IMG/VR virus record: IMGVR_UViG_3300038701_001240
Location: 1-38,719 of that record
DNA from: a virus
Strand: one strand, 5' to 3'
DNA length: 38,719 bases
The first letter of the stretch is position 1; each line of letters opens with the position of its first letter. Shown here in pieces: positions 8,369-16,155 of this stretch. The position numbers and the translations under genes are program-made. The notes beneath the pieces were generated by a model. The model worked only from the letters and a program-made list of their open reading frames with translations. It was not told where the DNA came from and searched no databases.

Positions 8369-8861
8369 TCACAACAATCCTTGTAAATTTTGGGCTTAAA
8401 ACCTTTAGGTTTATATAATCAAAATATTCATTTAACTTATCGACCCACCAATTAGCATCTTCAATAATTAAATGCGCATTTCGCCCGTCTGATAAAATCT
8501 TTTGCGCTGGTGCTGTGCCGATTATAAAATAAACAAATTCTTTGGCGTTGGCTTTTATATCAGCTAAAACATTATCTAGCATATCAGGCTCAACATGCTC
8601 CAGCACATCAATACAGGCGACAATATCGCACGGCTCGCGTTCGTCTATATCAAGCCCCGGATCATATTCTTTAACATCTATACAATCGCCAATTAATTCT
8701 TTTAAAACACCTTTACCACAGCCATAATCCAGTAAACTGCTAAGCATGAACTCATCCGCAAGCACCTTTATTTCATTAGCATAATTACCAGCGCTAGAAC
8801 CCCAGCTTTCATCTTGGCTGTGGGTTTCTTGTAAAACTTTCTTGTACTCACTACTTAACAT
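8358..8861 (-). CDS. Class I SAM-dependent methyltransferase
   Basis: A 167-aa protein with a class I methyltransferase core. Motif I is LLDYGCGKG at residues 43-51, followed by an acidic second-strand loop (EYDPGLDI) and the motif IV-like region DIVACIDVLEHVEPD, as in small-molecule methyltransferases. It is short, with no obvious target domain, so the substrate is not visible. It lies between the DUF115-like gene and MuF, overlapping both, so it is made with virion proteins. It is not a DNA methyltransferase by motif (no DPPY). Confidence 0.8.
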   Translation of the reverse strand: MLSSEYKKVLQETHSQDESWGSSAGNYANEIKVLADEFMLSSLLDYGCGKGVLKELIGDCIDVKEYDPGLDIDEREPCDIVACIDVLEHVEPDMLDNVLADIKANAKEFVYFIIGTAPAQKILSDGRNAHLIIEDANWWVDKLNEYFDYINLKVLSPKFTRIVVNVK

Positions 8862-9456
8862 CTAAAACCTCTTTTAAATCGACCTTATCAAAACAACCTA
8901 ATGCTGTGTCTCTTGTGGCGTTTAATATATCAATATCATAGAAATGAAGCTTCTTTGCAAGGTCTTCAAAGCATGGGATCATTCTGCGCTCAAATATATG
9001 CTCATGATTTGGCGTTCTATTTGGATGGTTACCAAACCAGTGCTTTTTACCATCATCCGCAAATTTCATGTCATAGCCTAATAAAATTATACGCTTTGCG
9101 CCTAAATGATAAGCAAGCCCAAGCGCCTGATAACCTGAATTACTGCCGTGGTTTATAACATAAGGATTTGTAGAAAAGCCCTCGCGCTCACCTCTAAGCA
9201 ACTTTAAATTCATATGCTGTGAGCGCCAATCACATGATACCTTCATGCCAATAAAGCTTATAAAGGCAGGCTTATCTTTGTGCCAGCCTTCCCATTGATG
9301 GTCTGAATAGTATAGGAAGTCAGCCCAAGGCGCTTTAAGATAATTATCGTTTATCGCAATGACCTTACACTTGCCAACTTCATGTGCCTTACGCACTACC
9401 TCAACATCATCATCCGTTAAAGAAGCGCCTGACGCTATGCAAACATAAGTGTTCAC
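8851..9456 (-). CDS. DUF115/MptE-like or glycosyltransferase-like Rossmann protein
   Basis: A 201-aa protein with a nucleotide-type Rossmann layout: an opening VCIASGASLTDDD loop (G-x-S-L), VIAINDNYL, then NHGSNSGYQALGLAYHLGAK and RIILLGYDM. The G-S-L opening and the A-x-x-LGxKxIxLxGxD block are shared by DUF115 proteins and by sialyltransferase-like GT42 enzymes. A sugar-nucleotide or pterin-related substrate is possible; the sequence does not decide. It overlaps the methyltransferase gene by 11 bases and lies four bases from the portal stop. Confidence 0.7.
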   Translation of the reverse strand: MNTYVCIASGASLTDDDVEVVRKAHEVGKCKVIAINDNYLKAPWADFLYYSDHQWEGWHKDKPAFISFIGMKVSCDWRSQHMNLKLLRGEREGFSTNPYVINHGSNSGYQALGLAYHLGAKRIILLGYDMKFADDGKKHWFGNHPNRTPNHEHIFERRMIPCFEDLAKKLHFYDIDILNATRDTALGCFDKVDLKEVLDVK

Positions 9457-9460
9457 TGTC

Positions 9461-10774
9461 TTATTCCTTTAAAGCTTTTTGAATAACCTCATCATCATAC
9501 CCTAGCGCTCTCATTTCCATTGCTAAGCGCTTTTCCTCTGGTGGTAAAGCATCAAAGCCTGCCATATCAATAGGAATAGAATTAGCTGGCACAAACAAGC
9601 TATCAGCCACACCGCCAAGGCTATCATAGCCAATTGCCTGACGCGCTTCATCAATTGTAATAAGGCCAGACTTAACGGCTTCAACCATGCGATTGAATGT
9701 GCGTGTTCTCACGCCCTCTAACGCTGGTATAGAATCAAGATCAGCGCAAAGCTCGAAGTCCTCACCATAAATTGGTTTAAGCCAATTGCTGTAAGCGATT
9801 AAGAACTTGTTAAGCAATGGTAACACGGTATCAGTCCAAAGGCGTTCTTTAGCTTGCTCCATGTTGTTAAAGGTAGAAGCATCATTGTCAATCAACGGCA
9901 ATGGCACGCCAAGCGCAGAAGCAACATACTTGGCAGTTTCTTTCATGGTGCTAATATAATCCATGTCGCGTGGGTTATTGTCTATCTGCTGCCACTCTGC
10001 ATCATCTGTTAATACGGGAAGCTCACCAGCATTAGATGAGCCTTGAATATTATTCTTAAAATGCTCTTTTAAGCGGTTCATAGCATCAATGCCGGGATCT
10101 TCTTTAAATTTAATAATACCGCTTGGCCTTGCGCCATTATCTAGTAAAGAATGATTCCACATCAAGCCAGCATTATGCGTATCAGCCGCTAGTGAAGCCG
10201 CCTTTAAAGGCGATAGCCCGCGCCAATAATCCAAAGGATTGTATTCCTTAAGATGAAAAACTTGAGATACGCCCGTTCTAGGGTCAACATCAAACTTCTT
10301 TTCCCTGTTGTTCACTTTGTGAATATAAGCACTAGGCATACCGCCTTGTCCGGGTGCAATTTCCATGTGCATAGGATTAAGCGCCCAAAGCTCTACAGGG
10401 CTTCCATTTTCAGGCGTTCTAACACAAAACATCTCACCTGATACTTGATAATTTGTGAAAAGCTCTTGTAAAAACCCATCTTTGCCCTGCATTGGATTAG
10501 GACGCTCCAAAAGCTTTACAGCCTCATGCTCTCTATCTTTCTCAACGTCATCACCATTGCGCTTAACAACGTAAATATCGACATCAGATATAGCGTTGGT
10601 TATTTCTTTGATCGCCTTATACACAATCACATTGCGCATATAGCCTTCTTCAAAATAATCTTTGGTCTTTTTGTTTTTCTTAAATATACCACCAGCCATC
10701 AAAAAGAAAGCTTTACCGTTCGGATGTTCTTTTACTTCCTGCTTATTGCCGTTGTTAAAAAATGGAATTCTCAT
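9461..10774 (-). CDS. Portal protein, HK97 family
   Basis: A 437-aa protein of the HK97-type portal family. Typical blocks are YKAIKEITNAISDVDIYVVKRNG near residue 55, the RPNPMQGKDGFLQEL segment near 92, VELWALNPMHMEI near 130, the PLIDNDASTFNNMEQAKERLW stretch near 295 and a C-terminal LITIDEARQAIGYD motif. It forms the dodecameric ring at one capsid vertex through which DNA passes and where the terminase docks. It overlaps the terminase gene by four bases. Confidence 0.95.
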   Translation of the reverse strand: MRIPFFNNGNKQEVKEHPNGKAFFLMAGGIFKKNKKTKDYFEEGYMRNVIVYKAIKEITNAISDVDIYVVKRNGDDVEKDREHEAVKLLERPNPMQGKDGFLQELFTNYQVSGEMFCVRTPENGSPVELWALNPMHMEIAPGQGGMPSAYIHKVNNREKKFDVDPRTGVSQVFHLKEYNPLDYWRGLSPLKAASLAADTHNAGLMWNHSLLDNGARPSGIIKFKEDPGIDAMNRLKEHFKNNIQGSSNAGELPVLTDDAEWQQIDNNPRDMDYISTMKETAKYVASALGVPLPLIDNDASTFNNMEQAKERLWTDTVLPLLNKFLIAYSNWLKPIYGEDFELCADLDSIPALEGVRTRTFNRMVEAVKSGLITIDEARQAIGYDSLGGVADSLFVPANSIPIDMAGFDALPPEEKRLAMEMRALGYDDEVIQKALKE

Positions 10775-11973
10775 ATGGTGTAAAAGCCCCCGCCCTTTTT
10801 AGCTTTAATAATTTTTTCCAGCGCATAACGTAAAGCGTCTATGCAATGGTCTAATCCTGCTTTATCGTCAACTTGCGGTAAGATGTTTCCGACCTTGTCA
10901 AGTTTATAGCTATACAATCTTAATTCTTTTTGAAGCAATTTGCAACGTGGATGAACGACTATCTCATAACCACGTAGCCAATCAATGCCACTTTCAACTG
11001 AGCCTTTGCCTTTAATCGAGCCAGCAATATTAAACCCAGCGTTTTTCATGTGGCTAATTATCTCAGGTCTAGCGCTATCGGCTGTAATGCGATATTTACG
11101 ACTATCAGGCACACGGTCAAAGAACTCAGGCAAGTTAGTGACCTCAACGCCAACACCGTCAATTTGGTGATCGATATAGATGCGGCGCTCATCTTCTCTT
11201 ATCCAGCATCTAAGCAATGTTGTAGGGTCTTGTGAAAAACCCCAGTCAGCGCCATAGTAAAGCTCATCATCAAAGGTTGGCTCGCATTCTTCTGTTGTCC
11301 AGTTTCTAAACACGCGTATATCAGAGCGCAAGTTATAGCCACCAAGCCATACGTGATCAAAGTCGTCTGGGATATTAACTTTATCCTCTTCAATCTCTTT
11401 GATGGTTTCCTTATCAAGAAACGGGTTTTGATCATAGTTTACATGTACCGTTATTCCTTTATCTTTGTGATGCTCATGAAACTTTTCAATTGGGTCATCG
11501 GGCTGGTCAGGATTCCACGTAAACCACATCTCATAGCCTTTATTACGCATAATAGTTGGCCTCAATAAATCAAGCGACCGCTTAGATAAGTTTTGTGCTT
11601 CTTCACACCACGCAATGCGAAAGCCTTCTAAGCCCTTAATACTATCAGCTGTATGATCTTGCATACCCTGAAAAATCATCAATCCATTGCCACCCTTGCG
11701 CCTTATTTCGCCCTTAACAATATCAAAATAAGCAGAGACACCCATTGACTGGATTTTATCCTTAATCAATTGGAAGCCTGAAAACTGTAATGATTTTTGA
11801 ATTTCACGAATACACACAATCTTTAGATCAGGGTCTAATATCATGCTTTCAATGCACGTTTCACCTCTATCATGTGTCTTACCTGACGAGCGACCGCCCT
11901 TAATAAACTTATATGGCGCGTATTCTTGTAATGGCAAAGCCCATCTAGGTGTCTTTATTTTTAGGATCGACAA
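10771..11973 (-). CDS. terL: Terminase large subunit
   Basis: A 400-aa packaging motor of the PBSX/Terminase_3 type. Walker A is GGRSSGKT at residues 26-33, Walker B IAWCEEA at 120-126, and the coupling motif FTWNP at 151-155. The RNase H-like nuclease begins at GADWGF (Asp243), with further acidic residues near TADSARP (about 300) and GLDHCIDALRYAL near the C-terminus. It cuts concatemeric DNA and pumps it into the head. It overlaps the small-subunit gene by 29 bases and the portal gene by four. Confidence 0.95.
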   Translation of the reverse strand: MSILKIKTPRWALPLQEYAPYKFIKGGRSSGKTHDRGETCIESMILDPDLKIVCIREIQKSLQFSGFQLIKDKIQSMGVSAYFDIVKGEIRRKGGNGLMIFQGMQDHTADSIKGLEGFRIAWCEEAQNLSKRSLDLLRPTIMRNKGYEMWFTWNPDQPDDPIEKFHEHHKDKGITVHVNYDQNPFLDKETIKEIEEDKVNIPDDFDHVWLGGYNLRSDIRVFRNWTTEECEPTFDDELYYGADWGFSQDPTTLLRCWIREDERRIYIDHQIDGVGVEVTNLPEFFDRVPDSRKYRITADSARPEIISHMKNAGFNIAGSIKGKGSVESGIDWLRGYEIVVHPRCKLLQKELRLYSYKLDKVGNILPQVDDKAGLDHCIDALRYALEKIIKAKKGGGFYTI

Positions 11974-12355
11974 TTTCTCGCACCACTTTAGTTATAAGGG
12001 GATTATCGCCTTGACCGCCAATGTCGACTTTATCTGTAAACATCTTTAAATACTTACCTAGCATCTCATTCGCCTTTAAACGCTCACTGAGGCGTTCTAG
12101 CTTCTCTGCGCTATCACGGGTATCTAAAATATCTTGAAGCACATTCTCGACCGTTAAATTGACTTTTTGCGCGCGTTTCTCGGTATGTTTTTTTATATAT
12201 TCTTGTATTGTAGGTTTTCTAAGGTTCTCCTGACCTATGGCATGCGCGGTCTTTTCGCTATATCCAGCCCTGATTGCAGCCTGAGTTGCGTTCAGGTCTA
12301 CTAGGTACTCTTTACAAAACAATTCTTGTTTAGCTGTTAGCTTTTTCTTAGACAT
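11945..12355 (-). CDS. terS: Terminase small subunit
   Basis: A 136-aa protein of the Terminase_2 family. The opening block LTAKQELFCKEYLVDLNATQAAIRAGYS is the family signature and forms the helix-turn-helix that binds the packaging site. A coiled oligomerisation region follows at residues 60-110. It recognises viral DNA and hands it to the large subunit. No convincing Shine-Dalgarno precedes the ATG at 12355 (a weak TAAGAC only). Confidence 0.93.
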   Translation of the reverse strand: MSKKKLTAKQELFCKEYLVDLNATQAAIRAGYSEKTAHAIGQENLRKPTIQEYIKKHTEKRAQKVNLTVENVLQDILDTRDSAEKLERLSERLKANEMLGKYLKMFTDKVDIGGQGDNPLITKVVREIVDPKNKDT

Positions 12356-12371
12356 GTCTTACAATACCATA

Positions 12372-12509
12372 CTAATCAACATTTACGCAACGCTTATACC
12401 TGTCCAGCTTTACATGCAGGTTCTTGATAGGATAATCTTTCACCTTAATATTGCTTTCAATCAAGGCTTCTATCTGGTCTGCTAATAATGGCCGAATATC
12501 GATAACCAT
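12372..12509 (-). CDS. Possible small protein upstream of terminase (45 aa)
   Basis: A short frame of 45 codons in the gap between the 12.5-kb terminator and the terminase small subunit, on the same strand and ending 17 bases before terS. The product opens MVIDIRPLLADQIEALIE and ends with a basic stretch. The start has only a weak ribosome-binding site, so it may be a real leader gene or chance. No family recognised. Confidence 0.4.
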   Translation of the reverse strand: MVIDIRPLLADQIEALIESNIKVKDYPIKNLHVKLDRYKRCVNVD

Positions 12510-12548
12510 AAATATATCATTAACCAGTTTTTAAAATTATTCAAGATA

Positions 12549-12585
12549 TAAAAAACCCTGCAACGGGGTGAAGCGTCACAGGGTT
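12549..12585 (-). terminator. Rho-independent terminator of the 13.9-12.6 kb operon
   Basis: On the minus strand AACCCTG (12585-12579) pairs with CAGGGTT (12560-12554), an 18-base loop between, and is followed by a run of T. It ends the regulatory operon before the late genes start. Confidence 0.75.
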
Positions 12586-12638
12586 GGTTCTAGTTTTAAC
12601 ACCAGAAAGGAAACCGAAAGGAAGTTACCACTAAGCGT

Positions 12639-12908
12639 CTATGCGCCTATAATTGTTCCTTTGTATTTATTTATCTTAGCCAAGCTTTCAAACAAAGGCA
12701 ATGCTTTATTTGCGCTCTCAACCGTATTAAAGAAATATTCTGTGTTAGGCTTTGCAAACTGCCTTGTGTAGCACGCATCTACATAGCACTTTCCACGGCT
12801 TTCATGAAGCACAACGAAATACTTCTTTTGCTTTTTGTTTTGCCAGTCGGGAATAAACGCCAGCGCATCTAATTCCTGATATAATTCCTGCTCTCTATCT
12901 TTTCCCAT
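12639..12908 (-). CDS. Unknown small protein (89 aa)
   Basis: An 89-aa protein, no family recognised. The start at 12908 is chosen over the upstream in-frame ATG at 12935 because a GGAGG sits seven bases before it. The middle reads KKYFVVLHESRGKCYVDACY with two Cys, then a QFAKPNTEYFF segment and a helix. It overlaps the 53-aa gene by 14 bases and ends just ahead of the terminator, so it closes the operon that starts at the TTGACA promoter at 13.5 kb. Confidence 0.75.
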   Translation of the reverse strand: MGKDREQELYQELDALAFIPDWQNKKQKKYFVVLHESRGKCYVDACYTRQFAKPNTEYFFNTVESANKALPLFESLAKINKYKGTIIGA

Positions 12909-13056
12909 GTTTACCTCCAAAGGCTCTTGGATCATCTTGATACCTTAAACCTGCTTTCTTCATTGCTAATGTGAACATTTGGTCAGAGGTACGCACTGAG
13001 CGCACCTTGCCAAGTATATCCAATGTTCTTTCACTAAAAAATTCCATCTGTTCCAT
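12895..13056 (-). CDS. Unknown small protein (53 aa)
   Basis: A 53-aa frame opening MEQMEFFSERTLDILGKV and ending in a basic GGKHGKR tail. It fills the gap between two operon partners, 15 bases after the 120-aa gene and overlapping the 89-aa gene by 14, which supports a real gene. An alternative ATG lies at 13047. Ribosome-binding AGGAAAG is about 12 bases upstream of the first ATG, slightly far. No family recognised. Confidence 0.6.
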   Translation of the reverse strand: MEQMEFFSERTLDILGKVRSVRTSDQMFTLAMKKAGLRYQDDPRAFGGKHGKR

Positions 13057-13070
13057 TTCTAAGCGCTTTC

Positions 13071-13433
13071 CTATTCTCTGTTAAAATCAGCATAAGTACA
13101 AGCGCGACCATATTCATTGTTTTCTTGAATCCAGTCATCTTGCACACGCTCTCTTGCATTGTCAATAATCGAAAGCCCTAAATCAATCTCAGAAATACCG
13201 CGCATTAATTCTTGGTCATATTCCTGTTTAATCTTTTTCATTTTGTCCAATGTTGCCTGCCCGGCAAAAGGAACAACCTTAAGCTCTGCTTCAAAATGCG
13301 CTTTAAGCTTTCTCATTTCTTCCTCACACTCGTCAAGATATTCTAACTTCTCATCCGCATTAAAGCAGTTATTGTCTAAGTGCTGTTCCATATCTGAAAC
13401 AAATTCCTGAATAGTCTCTTTGTAATCCAACAT
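13071..13433 (-). CDS. Unknown acidic helical protein (120 aa)
   Basis: A 120-aa, largely helical and acidic protein (Glu/Asp-rich, residues 10-55), with probable coiled-coil around EECEEEMRKLKAHFEAELK. No enzymatic motif. It is the first gene after the TTGACA promoter at 13474-13501 and has a GAAAGGAAA ribosome-binding leader like the plus-strand early genes, so it is probably expressed early. An anti-host or regulatory role is possible but not shown. Confidence 0.72.
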   Translation of the reverse strand: MLDYKETIQEFVSDMEQHLDNNCFNADEKLEYLDECEEEMRKLKAHFEAELKVVPFAGQATLDKMKKIKQEYDQELMRGISEIDLGLSIIDNARERVQDDWIQENNEYGRACTYADFNRE

Positions 13434-13473
13434 AATATTTTCCTTTCAAGCGTTACGTTGTTTAACTATCCCC

Positions 13474-13501
13474 ATCTTACACCTACAAAACCTCGTGTCA
13501 A
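13474..13501 (-). promoter_or_regulatory. Sigma70-type promoter for the 13.4-12.6 kb operon
   Basis: TTGACA at 13501-13496, a 16-base spacer and TAAGAT at 13479-13474 on the minus strand. The first gene starts 41 bases downstream. The 13-bp AT motif TATATTTTTTTAT (13510-13522) lies just upstream. Confidence 0.75.
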
Positions 13502-13528
13502 TATCTTTTTATATTTTTTTATACACTA

Positions 13529-13951
13529 CTATCTAGCAACCTTATAAAGCTTTCTTGGTCTTCCACGACCATTTATGTTTTTAGAATATGAAACAATCAT
13601 ATTTTTCCTCTCCAATGAATTTAAACATTCCCTGACATGTCGATCATTATGATTATTAATTGCGCCAACCCAAACGTCTTTACCAACCGATTGTAAATTC
13701 TTAATTTGCTTAAACACATCATTTTCAGTTTCCAGCTTTTTAGGCAAAATCTTTTTAGTGCAATAAAAATCAACACGGCTGTCAATTTCATGAGGAATAA
13801 TTTTTAGTCCATATTCCTTTGCTTCGTCCAAAATAATCTTAACACCATTTTTACCCAATTCCTTTTTAGTGAAACTAAACCCATCTCCAACATCCACATC
13901 ATCAAAATCAATTTTCATGAACGCGGGCAAATCTTTATTTTTTTCTATCAT
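13529..13951 (-). CDS. Winged-helix DNA-binding regulator
   Basis: A 140-aa protein. The C-terminal 60 residues form a winged helix: two helices, then HVRECLNSLERKNMIVSY as recognition part, then the wing NGRGRPRKLYKV. The same GRGRP-K-Y wing ends the 758-aa primase-helicase, which shows a related domain. It faces the divergent 554-bp control region, the place for a repressor or early/late switch protein. The ATG at 13951 has an AAGGAG five bases upstream. DNA binding is inferred from the fold; its operator is not known. Confidence 0.75.
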   Translation of the reverse strand: MIEKNKDLPAFMKIDFDDVDVGDGFSFTKKELGKNGVKIILDEAKEYGLKIIPHEIDSRVDFYCTKKILPKKLETENDVFKQIKNLQSVGKDVWVGAINNHNDRHVRECLNSLERKNMIVSYSKNINGRGRPRKLYKVAR

Positions 13952-14387
13952 AATAACTCCTTAAATTTCTGTTTATATAATGCATTATTTTATAGCTTAA
14001 AAAATATTAAAAAACAAATATTATTTTTTAATTCAAAATAACTTAACAAAATCAATGCTTTAATTTTTTTTACCCTATTTATAACAATATATAACTTTCA
14101 AAAATAAAACTCTTTATTTTCATACACTTAAAGCATGAAAAAAAATACAAACAATGAATATTTTTTTGTAAGGCATATATCCCCCTACCTACCCCCCTCC
14201 CCTCGCGTGCGCACACACTATAAATAAATAAATAAATATATATATATTATATAATTAAAATATTCTGTAACCCTAGTGTTTATGGGCTTTTGAATTTGGA
14301 AGTAAATAGAAAAATAAATACTGATTTTGTAAAAATAATACGATCAATAATATGTAAATATAGTATATTACGTAAACTATTATCTAG

Positions 14388-14407
14388 CTGTTGCATTTTT
14401 ACAACAG
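14388..14407. promoter_or_regulatory. Inverted repeat, possible operator
   Basis: CTGTTG and CAACAG flank an 8-base AT-rich centre. It lies about 35 bp upstream of the -35 element of the early promoter, so it could be the regulator's binding site. Confidence 0.4.
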
Positions 14408-14441
14408 TATAAATAAATCAAAATTAATTATAAGAAATCTA

Positions 14442-14469
14442 TTGCATCTTATATTTTTTTATATATTAT
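14442..14469 (+). promoter_or_regulatory. Probable early promoter
   Basis: TTGCAT, 16-base spacer, TATTAT, ending 36 bases before the first early gene. The 13-bp motif TATATTTTTTTAT (14450-14462) fills the spacer. Spacer length is the same as in the other three TTGACA promoters. Confidence 0.55.
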
Positions 14470-14505
14470 AAGAATTGTTAAACACGAACGAAAGGAAACT
14501 AAACA

Positions 14506-14706
14506 ATGCCACAATCAAAAGACTTACCTATTCATATTTATATTGACCATGAATTAAGGTTAGCAACGTCTATGCCTTTTTATGCTTTCAAAGTTTTTGA
14601 TATTATTGTTGACCAGTACACAGCAGCAGGGGACAAAGTACATGTAAAAATGATGGATACAAGCGGTTTAAACGCTCATTTAATACAAGAAACTTTTACA
14701 AACTAA
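14506..14706 (+). CDS. Unknown early protein (66 aa)
   Basis: A 66-aa protein, first gene of the rightward early region. It has a GAAAGGAAA leader 8 bases before the ATG. A helix (residues 20-42) lies between two short beta parts; no motif recognised. First early genes of phages often act against the host, but nothing here shows it. Confidence 0.7.
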   Translation: MPQSKDLPIHIYIDHELRLATSMPFYAFKVFDIIVDQYTAAGDKVHVKMMDTSGLNAHLIQETFTN

Positions 14707-14746
14707 CCTTTTCAGCTTCTTAAAGTAACTAAAGAAAGGAAACAAA

Positions 14747-15019
14747 ATGACACAATCAAAACACACAGAATTGCCTTATAGGTATGACCCAGACAATAAC
14801 GCCATATATGGCGCTGAATGCGATATTGTAGTGGTTTATGAAGGTCAACTACAATATAAAGGCGATGGCGAATTCATAGCGCGTGTTTGTAACTCACATT
14901 ATGAATTGCTTGAAGCTTTGGAGGACTTAGCAGCAGAAAGCGCAGAAACATTTGCGCACTGGCCTGACTTAAAAATCCAAGTGTGCGAAGCAATCGCAAA
15001 AGCAAAAGGCGGTGAGTGA
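14747..15019 (+). CDS. Unknown early protein (90 aa)
   Basis: A 90-aa protein with a beta-rich front and a helical back. The segment GDGEFIARVCNSHYELLEALEDLA is a common helix in small phage proteins of no known role (roughly FIxRAxNxHxxLLxAL). GAAAGGAAAC lies seven bases upstream of the ATG. It shares the TGATG overlap with the next gene. Confidence 0.75.
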   Translation: MTQSKHTELPYRYDPDNNAIYGAECDIVVVYEGQLQYKGDGEFIARVCNSHYELLEALEDLAAESAETFAHWPDLKIQVCEAIAKAKGGE

Positions 15020-15213
15020 TGCAATTAAAAATTGAAGCTGGCGTTTTTGGCAAATGCGTGAACGATAAAAACAAATGCTTTACGGTTTACGCTTATAAAA
15101 AGCTTGACGGCAAAAGAAAGCTTGAGGTGTTTGACATTTTTCCAGAGGATGAGCCGCTGATTAATGTAATTAAAGAACTTGAGGAAAGATTAGAAAGAGG
15201 ATGTGATGAATAA
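15019..15213 (+). CDS. Unknown small protein (64 aa)
   Basis: A 64-aa protein with a beta-hairpin front (KCFTVYAYKKL and KLEVFDIFPED) and a C-terminal helix. The ATG at 15019 uses the TGATG overlap with the preceding stop; a GTG three bases earlier is the other choice. No family recognised. Confidence 0.65.
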   Translation: MQLKIEAGVFGKCVNDKNKCFTVYAYKKLDGKRKLEVFDIFPEDEPLINVIKELEERLERGCDE

Positions 15214-15364
15214 CCCGTTACCATATTTAATAGCTGGCCTAATATTAGCAACGTCTATGCTAGGCTTAATTTTAACAGGACAACCAACGCAAGCCCAGAT
15301 CGATAAGTGCATTGAAAACACGAATTACACTGAACAAACTTGCATTAACGAGATGATGAGGTGA
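15206..15364 (+). CDS. Small secreted or membrane protein with signal peptide (52 aa)
   Basis: A 52-aa frame opening MNNPLPYLIAGLILATSMLG, a hydrophobic segment followed by GQPTQAQ with an A-x-A-like cleavage site. The mature part of about 20 residues has two Cys and is acidic. It overlaps the previous gene by eight bases and ends five bases before the next ATG, so it fits the operon. A role at the cell envelope, such as superinfection exclusion, would be possible; it is only an inference. Confidence 0.6.
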   Translation: MNNPLPYLIAGLILATSMLGLILTGQPTQAQIDKCIENTNYTEQTCINEMMR

Positions 15365-15368
15365 TATT

Positions 15369-15629
15369 ATGAACGACGCGCAGAAAGTATACAGAACAAA
15401 ATATAATGAGTACCGTCATTTTGATATTAATGGTTACTGGATAGAAGTGACGAAAAACGGTAACCAATGGTTCCAGCGCCATGTATGGGATACTGTAAAT
15501 GAAGGGCTTAGGATTGATAATTGGGTTCATAGTTACGTGTCTGAAAGGGATTTAGAGCATTTTATGGAAGTAACGTGCGGTGCTCCTGGTTTAGTAGAAA
15601 GTTATAATAGAAGAGCGGATTTTATTTAA
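15369..15629 (+). CDS. Unknown early protein (86 aa)
   Basis: An 86-aa Trp- and Tyr-rich protein with beta character (FDINGYWIEVTKNGNQWFQRHVWD) and a helical C-terminus. A GAGGTG ribosome-binding site lies eight bases before the ATG. No family recognised. Confidence 0.68.
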   Translation: MNDAQKVYRTKYNEYRHFDINGYWIEVTKNGNQWFQRHVWDTVNEGLRIDNWVHSYVSERDLEHFMEVTCGAPGLVESYNRRADFI

Positions 15630-15655
15630 TGAAACCATATAGGATGGATTAAAAA

Positions 15656-15955
15656 ATGAGTAATGAATTTTATTTTGACGACGGTAAAGAAAACACATGC
15701 CTTATTGTTATAAACACAAAACAATTGGCTTGGAAATTTTCTGAAATGAATTCAAAAGAGCAAGCCATTTTTTTAAAGGCGTTTGTAGATAACTTTTGCT
15801 ATCAAGCAGGCGATGATTCAAAATGGCCATTCCAAGCTAGTTACATAGCGGAAGAGTTTGACAAATGCCCAAAGTTAAATACAAGCAAACAAAAAGTTTT
15901 AGAGTATTTAAGAGATTTAGTGGAGAATTTAGAGGTTGAAGAGGTGAGCAAATGA
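15656..15955 (+). CDS. Unknown early protein (99 aa)
   Basis: A 99-aa helical, acidic protein. The MNSKEQAIFLKAFVDNFCYQ block (residues 29-48) and QASYIAEEFDKCP resemble small phage proteins of unknown role in which a QAxFxxxF helix is common. Its stop overlaps the next ATG (ATGA), so the two are translationally coupled. Confidence 0.7.
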   Translation: MSNEFYFDDGKENTCLIVINTKQLAWKFSEMNSKEQAIFLKAFVDNFCYQAGDDSKWPFQASYIAEEFDKCPKLNTSKQKVLEYLRDLVENLEVEEVSK

Positions 15956-16131
15956 ATGATGAAAAGATCGAGCAGTTATTCGCGATCATTGATAAAGATA
16001 ATTTATGCCCGAACGCGGATAACCAAGGTTATAAAAAGACAGAAAGTGAATATCACGCTTATCAAAAAGGATCAGATCAAATGAAAGCATATATCCTATC
16101 AAAACTAGCGGAATCGATCGAGGATAATTAA
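15952..16131 (+). CDS. Unknown small protein (59 aa)
   Basis: A 59-aa frame starting in an ATGA overlap with the previous stop, opening MNDEKIEQLFAIIDKDN and carrying a YHAYQKGSDQMKAYILSKLAE helix. Acidic and helical, with no known motif. The coupling overlap and the absence of other coding in this space support it. Confidence 0.6.
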   Translation: MNDEKIEQLFAIIDKDNLCPNADNQGYKKTESEYHAYQKGSDQMKAYILSKLAESIEDN

Positions 16132-16155
16132 CACTTAAAACGAAAGGTATGGAAA

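Larger units (their letters stand above)
13952..14505. other. Non-coding control region, 554 bp; possible origin
   Basis: No convincing gene. The region is very AT-rich except for a C-rich tract at about 14181-14204 (G-rich on the minus strand, with GGGG, GGGGGG and GGGGG runs) and an alternating GCGTGCGCACACAC stretch at 14205-14218. Then follow AAAT repeats and an (AT)n run at about 14221-14250, which would melt easily. It separates the minus-strand regulator from the plus-strand early operon. Origin function is inferred only. Confidence 0.6.

Noticed and set aside
8358-8861. DNA methyltransferase role for the 167-aa methyltransferase
   Set aside because: It has the AdoMet fold but no DPPY or similar catalytic motif, so DNA modification is assigned only to 23875-24645.
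12568-12771. Plus-strand frame opposite the 89-aa gene
   Set aside because: It is antisense to a gene with a good start and lies in a leftward operon and over its terminator; no coding character.
14135-14227. 30-codon frame across the C-tract in the control region
   Set aside because: No ribosome-binding site, crosses simple sequence and has no neighbour support.
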